From Verrucomicrobiia bacterium (lineage in GTDB: Bacteria > Verrucomicrobiota > Verrucomicrobiae > Limisphaerales > UBA11358): DNA of 7,027 bases. The stretch is from positions 1 to 7,027 of the forward strand of contig JASHZU010000185.1 in assembly GCA_030042375.1 (NCBI GenBank), given 5' to 3'. Position 1 is the first letter of the stretch. Every line of letters starts with the position of its first letter. The translations under genes and the position numbers were made by a program. The notes under the pieces were generated by a model. It saw only the letters and a list, made by a program, of their open reading frames with translations, had not been told where the DNA came from and made no database searches. Below are positions 1 through 6,458 of the stretch, piece after piece.

Positions 1-713
1 ATTTCCGCGCCCGGCAAATCCACGAATTGCAAATCCGCGGTTTCGTCCGGCCCGTTCCAAAAACGTTCCAACGGCGCGCCCATCAATTCGCAATGCAACG
101 TCAAAAGGCCCGAGCTGTTTGCGCTTTCGCCATCCAGCCGCCATGCGCACACACGGCTTTCATTGATGAGAATGGCGGAGGTCATCCACTTGCACAGCGC
201 CGTTGTTTTGCCGGAGCCCGGCGGCCCAATAAAAACATGTGGCCGTCCCGTGCCCGTCATCGCCTGCCGCGCCGGAAGCCAATGGCAGATGATTAAATCC
301 GTGACCGCCGTCCACTCGGTTTGCATCGTGGCCAGCGGTTTGCCGCCATACAGCACGCGGACTTTTTCTTCCAATTGCTTGGCAAAAGCGGGCATAAGAC
401 CGTTTGCCTCCAGCCATCCGATGCTGCGCCACCGTCCTTCCGATGGCCTGAACACCGGCCTTTCCAAGGCCGTTTTCTGCGAAGGAAAAACGCGGTTGGT
501 TTCTGCCTTTGGGAGGGGATCTCTGTCTGCTTCGACCGGCTTTTGCGGCACGCAAGCCGTCACTTCAATTTTTCGGCGATGCGGCAAAAACCATGAAATC
601 GCGTCGTGGCGCATTTTCCGTACGCTGACAATCACAGCGTCCGGGCCAAGCTGGTCGTGCACCTGCGTCAAGGCCGCGTGCGGATTTTCGGCGATGATGG
701 AGATAACTTTCAT
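1..713 (-). CDS. flhF: FlhF, SRP-type GTPase for flagellar placement (partial, 3' end beyond window)
   Basis: The frame opens with ATG at 713 and stays open to position 1, giving 237 residues without a stop. FlhF is an SRP-family GTPase that in other bacteria directs where and how many flagella are assembled at the membrane. Residues 1-35 match the FlhF N-terminal (B) domain, with LGPDAVIVSVRK at 22-33. A variable linker follows to about residue 95, then a helical N-domain-like stretch (about 98-150). The G domain begins with Walker A GPPGSGKT at 163-170. Asp194 aligns with the first residue of the family DTYRxxA motif, but the Thr, Tyr and Arg are replaced (DGESANS). The next motif is DLPG (232-235) where DTAG is usual. 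The start lies 3 nt after the flhA stop, with GTGGAA 6 nt upstream. FlhF is confident from the N-terminus, P-loop and gene order; whether it still hydrolyses GTP is open. Confidence 0.9.
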   Translation of the reverse strand, partial: MKVISIIAENPHAALTQVHDQLGPDAVIVSVRKMRHDAISWFLPHRRKIEVTACVPQKPVEADRDPLPKAETNRVFPSQKTALERPVFRPSEGRWRSIGWLEANGLMPAFAKQLEEKVRVLYGGKPLATMQTEWTAVTDLIICHWLPARQAMTGTGRPHVFIGPPGSGKTTALCKWMTSAILINESRVCAWRLDGESANSSGLLTLHCELMGAPLERFWNGPDETADLQFVDLPGAE

Positions 714-716
714 CGC

Positions 717-2825
717 TTATTCCACGCCCGGGATGACCGCCGCATTCTGGATTTGCACGCGCGCGGGGATTTCCGAATACGACAGCACCGCGAGGTCGCT
801 GAACGAGTTCTCAAAAAACCGCCGGAACGCCAGCCGCAACTGCGGGGCGCACAAAACCACCGGTTGCTGTCCTGCGGCAATCATTTGCTGCACAAATTTA
901 GAAAGCGTATCAATAATATGCCGCGCCAGCCGGGGTTCGATAATCAGCGCGATTTCCGAAAGCGATTGTCGCACTCCCTGCGTGAGCTGTTGTTCCAGCC
1001 GGGGATCAATCGTGATGGCGCGTAACGCTCCCGCTTCGGTTTGGAATGGTTTGGTAATCTGCGCGCCCAGGGCACGGCGCGCAAATTCAGAAAGCTCGTC
1101 GGGATTTTTGGTGGAAGCCGCGTAATCGCCCACTTTTTCCAAAATGCCAGCAAGATTGCGGATGGAAATGCCTTCCGCCAAAAGATTTTGCAAAATCCGC
1201 TGCACCTGTCCGATGCTCAATTGCGCGGGAATCAATTCATTCACCACCGCCGGGTTCGTTTGTTTCAGGTTGTCCAGCAGCGCCTGCACATCCTGCCGGG
1301 TGAGAATTTCATGGCAACGGCGGCGGACGGTTTCGGAAAGGTGCGTGACCATGACCGACGGCGCATCCACAACAGTAAATCCCGACATCTCGGCGGATTT
1401 GCGTTCCACACTGGTGACCCACGTTGCAGGCAATTGGAAAACCGGTTCGACCGTGGGAATCCCCTTCAGTGGCGCCTTGCTGTTGGTCGCGTTCATCGCC
1501 AGCCAATGCCCCGGCATAATCTGGCCCCTGGCAATGGGGTTTCCTTTCAGCAAAAAGCGATACTCATTGGTACCCAACTGCAAATTGTCCCGGAGCCGGA
1601 TGGGCGGAATCAGCAGCCCCATCTCTTGTGCAAAATTGCGCCGTATGCCGGTGACGCGCTCCAGCAAGTCGCCACCCTTTTTGGTGTCGGCCAACGTTAC
1701 CAGGCCATAGCCCAGTTCGATTTGCAGCGTATCCAGCGTGAGCAGATTTTCCAATTTGTCCGAAGCTTTCGCATCTGCAGCCTTGCCGGCGGCTTTCGCT
1801 TCGCCTGGCTTCCCGTGAGTTCCTCCGGCGCTCGCCGAGACCGGCGCTCCCAATTCCGGTGTGCCGTGCCGGTGAATGGAATAGGAAAGCAATCCTGTAA
1901 TGATGGCCAGTGTGAGGAACGGCAGCATTGGCAAACCGGGCACAATGGACAAAACCAACAGCATGACTGAGAGAATCGTCAGCGCCTTCGGATAAATCAG
2001 CAGTTGCCGCCCCAGTTCCTTGCCCAGGTCGTTTTTCGCAGTGGCACGGGTGATGAGAATACCGGCGGCCGTCGAGGTGACGAGCGCCGGAACCTGGGAA
2101 ACCAAACCGTCGCCGATGGACAAAATCGTAAAATGCTGCAGCGCGTCGCTCACGGTCATGCCTTTTTGCACAATTCCCACGGCAAAACCACCGATGATGT
2201 TGATGAGCGTGATGAGGATGGCTGCAATGGCATCGCCGCGCACAAATTTGCTTGCACCGTCCATCGCCCCGTAGAAATCGGATTCCTCTTCTAGCGCGCG
2301 CCGGCGGCTGCGCGCCTCGGTTTCATTGATCAACCCGGCGTTGAGTTCTGCATCAATCGCCATTTGTTTGCCCGGCAAGGCATCGAGCGTGAAACGCGCG
2401 GCCACTTCTGCGATGCGTCCCGCGCCCTTGGTGATGACGATGAAATTAATCAGGACCAGAATCAGGAAAACCACGAGGCCGACGACGTAATTGCCCTGAA
2501 CCACGAAGTTGCCAAAGGCCTGGATGATGTGCCCGGCATAACCGTTCAGCAAAATAAGCCGTGTTGCGGCGACATTTAATCCCAATCGGAAAAGAGTGAT
2601 GAAAAGCAGCAGGGTGGGGAACCCGGTAAATTCTGCCGGAGTTCGCAGGTAAAGAATGACCAGCAACGTGAGCAGCGAAATGCTGATGCTGCACGTCAGC
2701 AAAAGGTCCAGCACCGCCGGCGCGACCGGCAGAATCAGTAAAAGAATCGTGCCCAGCAACGCGACGACGAGCCATAAATCTCCGTAACGGAGCAACTTCC
2801 GCATCCTGTCACTTAGCGCGCCCAT
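717..2825 (-). CDS. flhA: FlhA, flagellar type III export gate protein
   Basis: Full-length, 702 residues, close to the roughly 690 usual for the family. FlhA forms the nonameric ring of the export gate; its membrane part couples proton flow to secretion and its cytoplasmic domain docks chaperone-substrate complexes. The N-terminal half (about 18-317) is strongly hydrophobic and should hold the usual eight membrane segments. The FHIPEP family signature is clear around 131-165 (TKGAGRIAEVAARF, then LPGKQMAIDAELNAGL). KFVRGDAIA at 193-201 contains Asp198, equivalent to the functionally important Asp208 of Salmonella FlhA. An Ala/Lys/Gly-rich linker (about 327-357) leads to the cytoplasmic domain, which keeps conserved stretches such as GFTVVDAPSVMVTHL and RILQNLLAEGISIR. 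The chosen ATG lies 7 nt after the flhB stop in an A-rich leader without a Shine-Dalgarno sequence. A second ATG at 2804 (residue 8) is possible. Confidence 0.97.
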   Translation of the reverse strand: MGALSDRMRKLLRYGDLWLVVALLGTILLLILPVAPAVLDLLLTCSISISLLTLLVILYLRTPAEFTGFPTLLLFITLFRLGLNVAATRLILLNGYAGHIIQAFGNFVVQGNYVVGLVVFLILVLINFIVITKGAGRIAEVAARFTLDALPGKQMAIDAELNAGLINETEARSRRRALEEESDFYGAMDGASKFVRGDAIAAILITLINIIGGFAVGIVQKGMTVSDALQHFTILSIGDGLVSQVPALVTSTAAGILITRATAKNDLGKELGRQLLIYPKALTILSVMLLVLSIVPGLPMLPFLTLAIITGLLSYSIHRHGTPELGAPVSASAGGTHGKPGEAKAAGKAADAKASDKLENLLTLDTLQIELGYGLVTLADTKKGGDLLERVTGIRRNFAQEMGLLIPPIRLRDNLQLGTNEYRFLLKGNPIARGQIMPGHWLAMNATNSKAPLKGIPTVEPVFQLPATWVTSVERKSAEMSGFTVVDAPSVMVTHLSETVRRRCHEILTRQDVQALLDNLKQTNPAVVNELIPAQLSIGQVQRILQNLLAEGISIRNLAGILEKVGDYAASTKNPDELSEFARRALGAQITKPFQTEAGALRAITIDPRLEQQLTQGVRQSLSEIALIIEPRLARHIIDTLSKFVQQMIAAGQQPVVLCAPQLRLAFRRFFENSFSDLAVLSYSEIPARVQIQNAAVIPGVE
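720..725 (-). promoter_or_regulatory. Shine-Dalgarno-like site for flhF
   Basis: The minus strand reads GTGGAA here, 6 nt before the flhF ATG, embedded in the last codons of flhA. It is a partial match to the anti-SD consensus and supports the start at 713. Assignment is by motif and spacing only. Confidence 0.4.
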
Positions 2826-2832
2826 TTATTTT

Positions 2833-3918
2833 TTATGTTTGGTTTTGCTCCGCGTAATAGCGGTAGCGGTTCACCCGATAGACCCATGCAAGAATTTCAG
2901 CCACAGCCGCATACAGCTCAGCAGGAATCTCGCCACCGACACGTCCATGCTTGAAAAGCATACGCGCCAGCGGTTTGTTCTCCACGATGGGGACCTGGTG
3001 TTGCTGCGCAATCTCACGGATTTTTTCCGCGTTCAAACGGATGCCTTTGGCCACGACCTTTGGCGCGCGCATCGTCTTGCGATCATAACGCAGCGCAATG
3101 GCAATATGCGTCGGGTTGGTGACGACGACATCGGCTTTGGGGACCTCCGCCAGCGCCTTGGCTTTGGAAATGGCCCGCCGCTTGCGCCGCGCCGCCTTGA
3201 TGCGCTGGTTGACTTCCGTGTTCTTTAATTCATCTTTCAATTCCTGCTTCGTCATCATCAGGTCCCGCTGCGTGCGCCAGAATTGATAGGCGTAATCCGC
3301 CCCCGCGATGACGATGAGTCCCAGGCTCACCCGCAGAAAAATCCGCAGGCAGGTTTGGCCCATAAACTCCGCCAGGCGTTCGCTGCTCACTGCCGAAGTG
3401 AAAATCGGGTCGTTCACCACTTTGCGGATTTCGGAATAGGTGATGGCGAGAATGAAAGCGAATTTGACGGCGCCCAAAATGGTCGGCGCCAGCATGCGTC
3501 CGGAAAACAGCCGTTGGAAACCTTCCACCGGGTTGACCCGGTTCCAATTCGGCGTTAGCACTTCAGGCGCGGTGTTGAAACGATTTTGGATTGCTCCGGC
3601 AATCAATCCGGCCGTTGCCGTGGCCAGGATGACCGGTCCAACGCATTTGATGACGACAAACGCGGCGGAAACACCATAACCCTGCAAGGAATTGGTCGTA
3701 AGCGTGGTGTCATACAAATGACTCAGCGTCATCACGATGACACTGACGAATTGGTCCCAGATTTCGCGCCCCGCAAACGCCAGCGCGGCGAGAAATCCCA
3801 GCAGCACAAACACCGTTTGCACCTCCGCGCTTTGGGCGATTTGGCCGCGCTTGATGGCTTCTTCCAGCTTTCGTGGTGTCGGTTGCTCGGTTTTCTCCCC
3901 CGCGGGTTGGTCGGGCAT
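2833..3918 (-). CDS. flhB: FlhB, export gate protein and substrate-specificity switch
   Basis: Complete, 361 residues. FlhB sits at the export gate and changes secretion from rod/hook to filament proteins after cleaving itself. The N-terminus carries the family signature GEKTEQPTPRKLEEAIKRGQ (7-26). Four hydrophobic segments lie near 33-52, 84-110, 144-163 and 192-215. A basic cytoplasmic linker (about 238-256) leads to the autocleavage motif NPTH at 268-271, almost the same position as N269-P270 in Salmonella, so self-cleavage between Asn268 and Pro269 is expected. The C-terminal stretch ELYAAVAEILAWVYRVNRYR is typical of the family. The frame is open to an upstream ATG at 3960, but that would overlap the end of fliR, and family similarity begins at MPDQPAGEKTEQ. 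The ATG at 3918 also has a good purine-rich ribosome site. It starts 1 nt after the fliR stop. Confidence 0.97.
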   Translation of the reverse strand: MPDQPAGEKTEQPTPRKLEEAIKRGQIAQSAEVQTVFVLLGFLAALAFAGREIWDQFVSVIVMTLSHLYDTTLTTNSLQGYGVSAAFVVIKCVGPVILATATAGLIAGAIQNRFNTAPEVLTPNWNRVNPVEGFQRLFSGRMLAPTILGAVKFAFILAITYSEIRKVVNDPIFTSAVSSERLAEFMGQTCLRIFLRVSLGLIVIAGADYAYQFWRTQRDLMMTKQELKDELKNTEVNQRIKAARRKRRAISKAKALAEVPKADVVVTNPTHIAIALRYDRKTMRAPKVVAKGIRLNAEKIREIAQQHQVPIVENKPLARMLFKHGRVGGEIPAELYAAVAEILAWVYRVNRYRYYAEQNQT

Positions 3919-3919
3919 G

Positions 3920-4684
3920 TTATTTTCCCCCCAGCATTTGGGCCACCGCCAGCAAGTCATCGGGCAGCCGGTTCAAATAATTGGCCACGTACTGCGCGGA
4001 CAATTGCAGCGTGAAACCGAAAACAATCAGTCCTCCCACAATCCGGAAGCCGAACATCTCCACGAATACATTCATCTGCGGTACCGCGCGGCTCAGCACG
4101 GAAAAGATCAGCGTGATGACAAAGGAAGTCGCAATAATCGGCGCGGAAATTTGCAGCGCGATCATGAAAACGTGGCTGCTTTGCGCCACAATTGTTTCAA
4201 ACAAGGCGCTGTTGAGGTGCGCACCACCCGGCGGCAGGAACGCATACGTCCGTACAAACGCCAGCAACAGCCAGTGATGCAAATTGAGCGCCAGCATCAC
4301 GACCGTGGCCAGGAACGTGAGGACGGTCCCGGCGATTTGATTCGATTGCTGGTTCATTGGGTCGAAGATGGCCGCCATGTTGAGGCCCATCTCGGAAGAA
4401 ATGATGCTGCCCGCCAGTTCCACCGCGTAAAAAATCATCCGCGTCACAAATCCCAGCAGCACGCCGATGCTGACTTCCTGGATCATCACGCCCAGCAGCG
4501 AAACGAAATCAAGGCTGTTTAGCGGATAAGGCGGCAGGATTGGCGCAATTAGCAACGCCCCCAATGCGCTCAGGGCCACGCGCATCGTTATCGGGAATTC
4601 AGCCATCGAAAAAAACGGCAGCACCATCAGAAAAGCTCCCAGCCGCAAAAACACCAGCATCCAATTGTAAAAGTCCACTTCCAT
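3920..4684 (-). CDS. fliR: FliR, export gate core protein
   Basis: Complete, 254 residues, near the family norm of about 260. FliR is the single-copy subunit that joins FliP and FliQ in the helical core of the flagellar secretion channel. The whole protein is hydrophobic with several membrane segments. Recognisable family stretches are FLRLGAFLMVLPFFS (12-26), GFVTRMIFYAVELAGSIIS (78-96) leading into IFDPMNQQSNQIAGT (106-120), and SRAVPQMNVFVEMFGFRI (198-215). In the last one the usual GFPLK-type sequence after NVFV is altered to MFGFRI. The open frame extends to 4756, but family similarity begins at MEVDFYNWMLVFLRLG, so the ATG at 4684 is chosen. It lies 7 nt after the fliQ stop. No convincing Shine-Dalgarno is present, so translation may depend on coupling to fliQ. 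Confidence 0.95.
   Translation of the reverse strand: MEVDFYNWMLVFLRLGAFLMVLPFFSMAEFPITMRVALSALGALLIAPILPPYPLNSLDFVSLLGVMIQEVSIGVLLGFVTRMIFYAVELAGSIISSEMGLNMAAIFDPMNQQSNQIAGTVLTFLATVVMLALNLHHWLLLAFVRTYAFLPPGGAHLNSALFETIVAQSSHVFMIALQISAPIIATSFVITLIFSVLSRAVPQMNVFVEMFGFRIVGGLIVFGFTLQLSAQYVANYLNRLPDDLLAVAQMLGGK
3926..3932 (-). promoter_or_regulatory. Ribosome-binding site deciding the flhB start
   Basis: The minus strand reads GGGGGGA here, 7 nt before the ATG at 3918. It lies inside the last codons of fliR (encoding Gly-Gly-Lys). It favours 3918 over the in-frame ATG at 3960. It is G-rich rather than a perfect AGGAGG. Confidence 0.5.
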
Positions 4685-4691
4685 GTCAGGT

Positions 4692-4961
4692 TCACTGGAC
4701 CATGTAAGGCATTTTATCAATGACGCCCGTGGTGAATTCGACGAGTGAGCGCACAATCCAGGGCATTAACAGCAGCAAAATGCCGATGACTCCGAGCGCC
4801 TTGGGCACGAACGCCAGGGTTTGTTCATGGATGGTTGTCACCGCCTGGAACAGGCTGATAGCCAGGCCGATGACCATGGCTGTGATGAGAATCGGCGCGG
4901 CAATGGTGAGCGCCTGGTAAATCATGGTTTTCAACAATTCAATGGCAAATTCAGCATTCAT
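4692..4961 (-). CDS. fliQ: FliQ, export gate core protein
   Basis: Complete, 89 residues, exactly the usual FliQ size. FliQ is a small hairpin membrane protein, several copies of which pack around FliP and FliR in the secretion core. Two hydrophobic segments lie at about 14-38 and 55-75. Between them is the conserved loop SLFQAVTTIHEQTLAFVPK (36-54), with Glu46 and Lys54 at the conserved charged positions. The frame is open to a possible start at 5012, but that reading would overlap the end of fliP. The ATG at 4961 gives the family N-terminus (MNAEFAIELLKTM), lies 5 nt after the fliP stop and has a GGAA element 10 nt upstream. Confidence 0.96.
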   Translation of the reverse strand: MNAEFAIELLKTMIYQALTIAAPILITAMVIGLAISLFQAVTTIHEQTLAFVPKALGVIGILLLLMPWIVRSLVEFTTGVIDKMPYMVQ

Positions 4962-4966
4962 AAATT

Positions 4967-5728
4967 TTACATTCCAAAACTGCGCACGAGCGATGAGACG
5001 ACGAGCGACCATCCATCCACGAGCACAAAGAGTAGCAGCTTCAACGGCAGCGAAATGACCATCGGCGGCATCATCATCATGCCCATGCTCATCAGCACCG
5101 TCGCCACAACGATATCAATCAGGATGAACGGCACATAAATCAGGAAGCCCATTTCAAACGCTGTCCGCAGTTCGCTGATGATGAACGCGGGTGTCACAAT
5201 CCGCAGCGGCAACTGGTCTGGCGCGGTGGGTTGCATTTTCGCCATGGAGACGAATAGTTCCACATCGCTCGCCCGCGTTTGCCTGAGCATGAACGTGCGC
5301 ATCTCGGCGGACGCGCGATCCAGCGCCTGCTGGCTGGTGATTTGATGCGCCCGGTAGGGAGCGATGGCGTTGTTGTTAATGTTGTCCCAAACCGGCGCCA
5401 TGACGAAGTACGTGATGAACAACGCCAGCCCGACGATGATTTGATTGGCGGGCGTGCCTTGCAATTGCAGCGCGCTACGGACGAAGGAAAGCACAATGAC
5501 AATGCGCGTGAAGCTCGTCATCAAAAGCAAAATCGCCGGCGCCATCGACAGCAGCGTCAGGAAAAACAAAATCCGGATGCTCATGTCCACATCCGGCGCG
5601 TTGTTATTCGCGCCGAGTGTGATGGAAATCGGGCCAAAACCGGCGGGGTTATTCGTTTGCGCCGAAGCCCCCAGCGCAAACAAGAAGAGCAGGGCAATGA
5701 AGCTGAAGATTTTTAAATTCTTTTTCAT
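4967..5728 (-). CDS. fliP: FliP, export gate core protein with signal peptide
   Basis: Complete, 253 residues. FliP forms the pentameric scaffold of the flagellar export core in the inner membrane. Residues 1-23 look like a cleavable signal peptide: MKKNLK, a hydrophobic run, then ASA before Gln24, as is usual for FliP. Family landmarks include LLLMTSFTRIVIVLSFVRSA (67-86), GTPANQIIVGLALFITYFVM (91-110), and PAFIISELRTAFEMGFLIY (180-198). The Met-rich segment MSMGMMMMPP (213-222), the methionine gasket of the pore, is followed by the conserved stretch ending LFVLVDGW (233-240). The frame is open upstream to 5920, but the ATG at 5728 gives the signal peptide and forms an ATGA overlap with the fliO stop, suggesting translational coupling. 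The closest purine-rich element, AAAGG, is only 3 nt from the ATG. Confidence 0.97.
   Translation of the reverse strand: MKKNLKIFSFIALLFLFALGASAQTNNPAGFGPISITLGANNNAPDVDMSIRILFFLTLLSMAPAILLLMTSFTRIVIVLSFVRSALQLQGTPANQIIVGLALFITYFVMAPVWDNINNNAIAPYRAHQITSQQALDRASAEMRTFMLRQTRASDVELFVSMAKMQPTAPDQLPLRIVTPAFIISELRTAFEMGFLIYVPFILIDIVVATVLMSMGMMMMPPMVISLPLKLLLFVLVDGWSLVVSSLVRSFGM
4972..4975 (-). promoter_or_regulatory. Weak ribosome-binding element for fliQ
   Basis: The minus strand reads GGAA in the context TTTTGGAATG, 10 nt before the ATG at 4961 and inside the last codons of fliP. It is short and weak, but supports 4961 over upstream starts. Confidence 0.3.
5725..5728 (-). other. ATGA stop/start overlap, fliO-fliP
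   Basis: The fliP ATG and the fliO TGA share bases in ATGA on the minus strand. This is a typical translational-coupling junction, and it fits FliO acting as the assembly factor for FliP. Confidence 0.85.
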
Positions 5729-6183
5729 TTGCCTTTGAGTGCCTGCCCCAGCGCCTGGGTGAAACTTGGTTTGGGAGAATTGCCCGCCTCGCTGGCCGCT
5801 TCCGTGGCCGCCGGGAGATGGCTCAACAGGTTCACGCCGGCGGGAGAGGAGGCGATGAGGTAGCGTTCCTGTTCGTACCCAATCACATAAATGGCATGAC
5901 GCCCTCCAAGCGAGCGGCATTCCAACACGCTTAATTTAGGAGCGCGGCCGCGTTGTATCGCCAGTCGCTGCCAGTTTTTAAACAGCCAAACGCCGCCCAG
6001 AAAAAGCCCAATGACCAGCGCCAGCGCGCCCATGACGCGAAAAAAGGAAACGGGCGCATCCGGCAAAGACGGGGGAACGAGCAGGCCAGCAGTGGAATTA
6101 GTTTCTGCGCTGGCGGTCAGCGCAAAAAAAAATACGCCGCCGGACATCAGCAGCCGGAAAAAATTGAAACCAGATTGTTTCAT
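5725..6183 (-). CDS. fliO: FliO, flagellar export gate assembly protein
   Basis: Complete, 152 residues from the ATG at 6183. FliO is a bitopic inner-membrane protein that helps FliP assemble and is found in flagella but not injectisomes. The N-terminus (1-26) looks like a signal peptide: MKQSGFNFFR, a hydrophobic run, then TASA before Glu27. A second hydrophobic segment at about 48-67 is followed by a basic KNWQRLAIQRGR stretch. The cytoplasmic domain, LSVLECRSLGGRHAIYVIGY (84-103) then ERYLIASSPAGVNLLSHL, matches the conserved FliO pattern. The family is poorly conserved, so position between fliN and fliP adds much of the confidence. The ATG shares one base with the fliN stop (TGATG). A GTG directly upstream at 6186 would add one residue and is a possible alternative. 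The C-terminal tail is Ala/Ser-rich. Confidence 0.88.
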   Translation of the reverse strand: MKQSGFNFFRLLMSGGVFFFALTASAETNSTAGLLVPPSLPDAPVSFFRVMGALALVIGLFLGGVWLFKNWQRLAIQRGRAPKLSVLECRSLGGRHAIYVIGYEQERYLIASSPAGVNLLSHLPAATEAASEAGNSPKPSFTQALGQALKGK

Positions 6184-6458
6184 CACGCTGCCGCGCTATT
6201 GGTATTTCCGATAACCTCGGTAATTTTGACGCCAAAACGATCTTCAATCACCACCACCTCGCCGCGTGCAATAAGCTTGCCATTGATGCTCAATTCCACA
6301 GGCGCGTCGGCGGGTTTGTCCAACTGCACGACCGAGCCGATGTTCAATTGCAGCACTTCGCGCATCGGTAACTGGCATCCGCCCAGTTCGATGGTCAGGC
6401 TGACGGGCACGTCGAGGACGATGTTCAGGTTGGCCGGGTTGTCGGCAGGGGAACTCAT
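6183..6458 (-). CDS. fliN: FliN, flagellar C-ring switch protein (short form)
   Basis: Complete, 91 residues. FliN forms the lower part of the C-ring with FliM; in other bacteria it also binds FliH to bring the export ATPase to the rotor. Nearly the whole protein is one SpoA (surface presentation of antigens) domain: LNIVLDVPVSLTIELGGCQL (11-30), then the hallmark IGSVVQLDKPADAPVELSIN (40-59) and IARGEVVVIEDRFGVKITEV (63-82). It is short compared with the 137-residue E. coli protein, because only about 10 residues precede the SpoA domain. It takes the place that the larger FliY holds in Bacillus. The ATG forms an ATGA overlap with the fliM stop, and no Shine-Dalgarno is visible, so translation is probably coupled to fliM. 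Confidence 0.95.
   Translation of the reverse strand: MSSPADNPANLNIVLDVPVSLTIELGGCQLPMREVLQLNIGSVVQLDKPADAPVELSINGKLIARGEVVVIEDRFGVKITEVIGNTNSAAA
6455..6458 (-). other. ATGA stop/start overlap, fliM-fliN
   Basis: The fliM TGA and fliN ATG overlap by 4 nt on the minus strand. Together with the missing Shine-Dalgarno sequence upstream of fliN, this points to translational coupling of two proteins that assemble together in the C-ring. Confidence 0.85.

Noticed and set aside
163..1125. 320-codon plus-strand open frame antisense to flhF and flhA
   Set aside because: It lies opposite two conserved genes and crosses their junction. Its translation is rich in Cys, Ser and Arg with no recognisable domain, as expected for a shadow frame of GC-biased coding sequence.
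1041..1970. 309-codon plus-strand open frame antisense to flhA
   Set aside because: Entirely opposite the conserved FlhA cytoplasmic domain; low-complexity Arg/Gln/His-rich translation without family resemblance.
3737..4522. 261-codon plus-strand open frame antisense to flhB and fliR
   Set aside because: It crosses the flhB/fliR junction on the opposite strand, and its composition (His/Arg/Gln/Asn-rich) is typical of reverse-complement shadows of membrane-protein genes.
5729..5920. 64-residue N-terminal extension of FliP
   Set aside because: The frame is open upstream, but that part is the out-of-frame reading of fliO. The ATG at 5728 begins a clear signal peptide and makes the ATGA overlap with the fliO stop.
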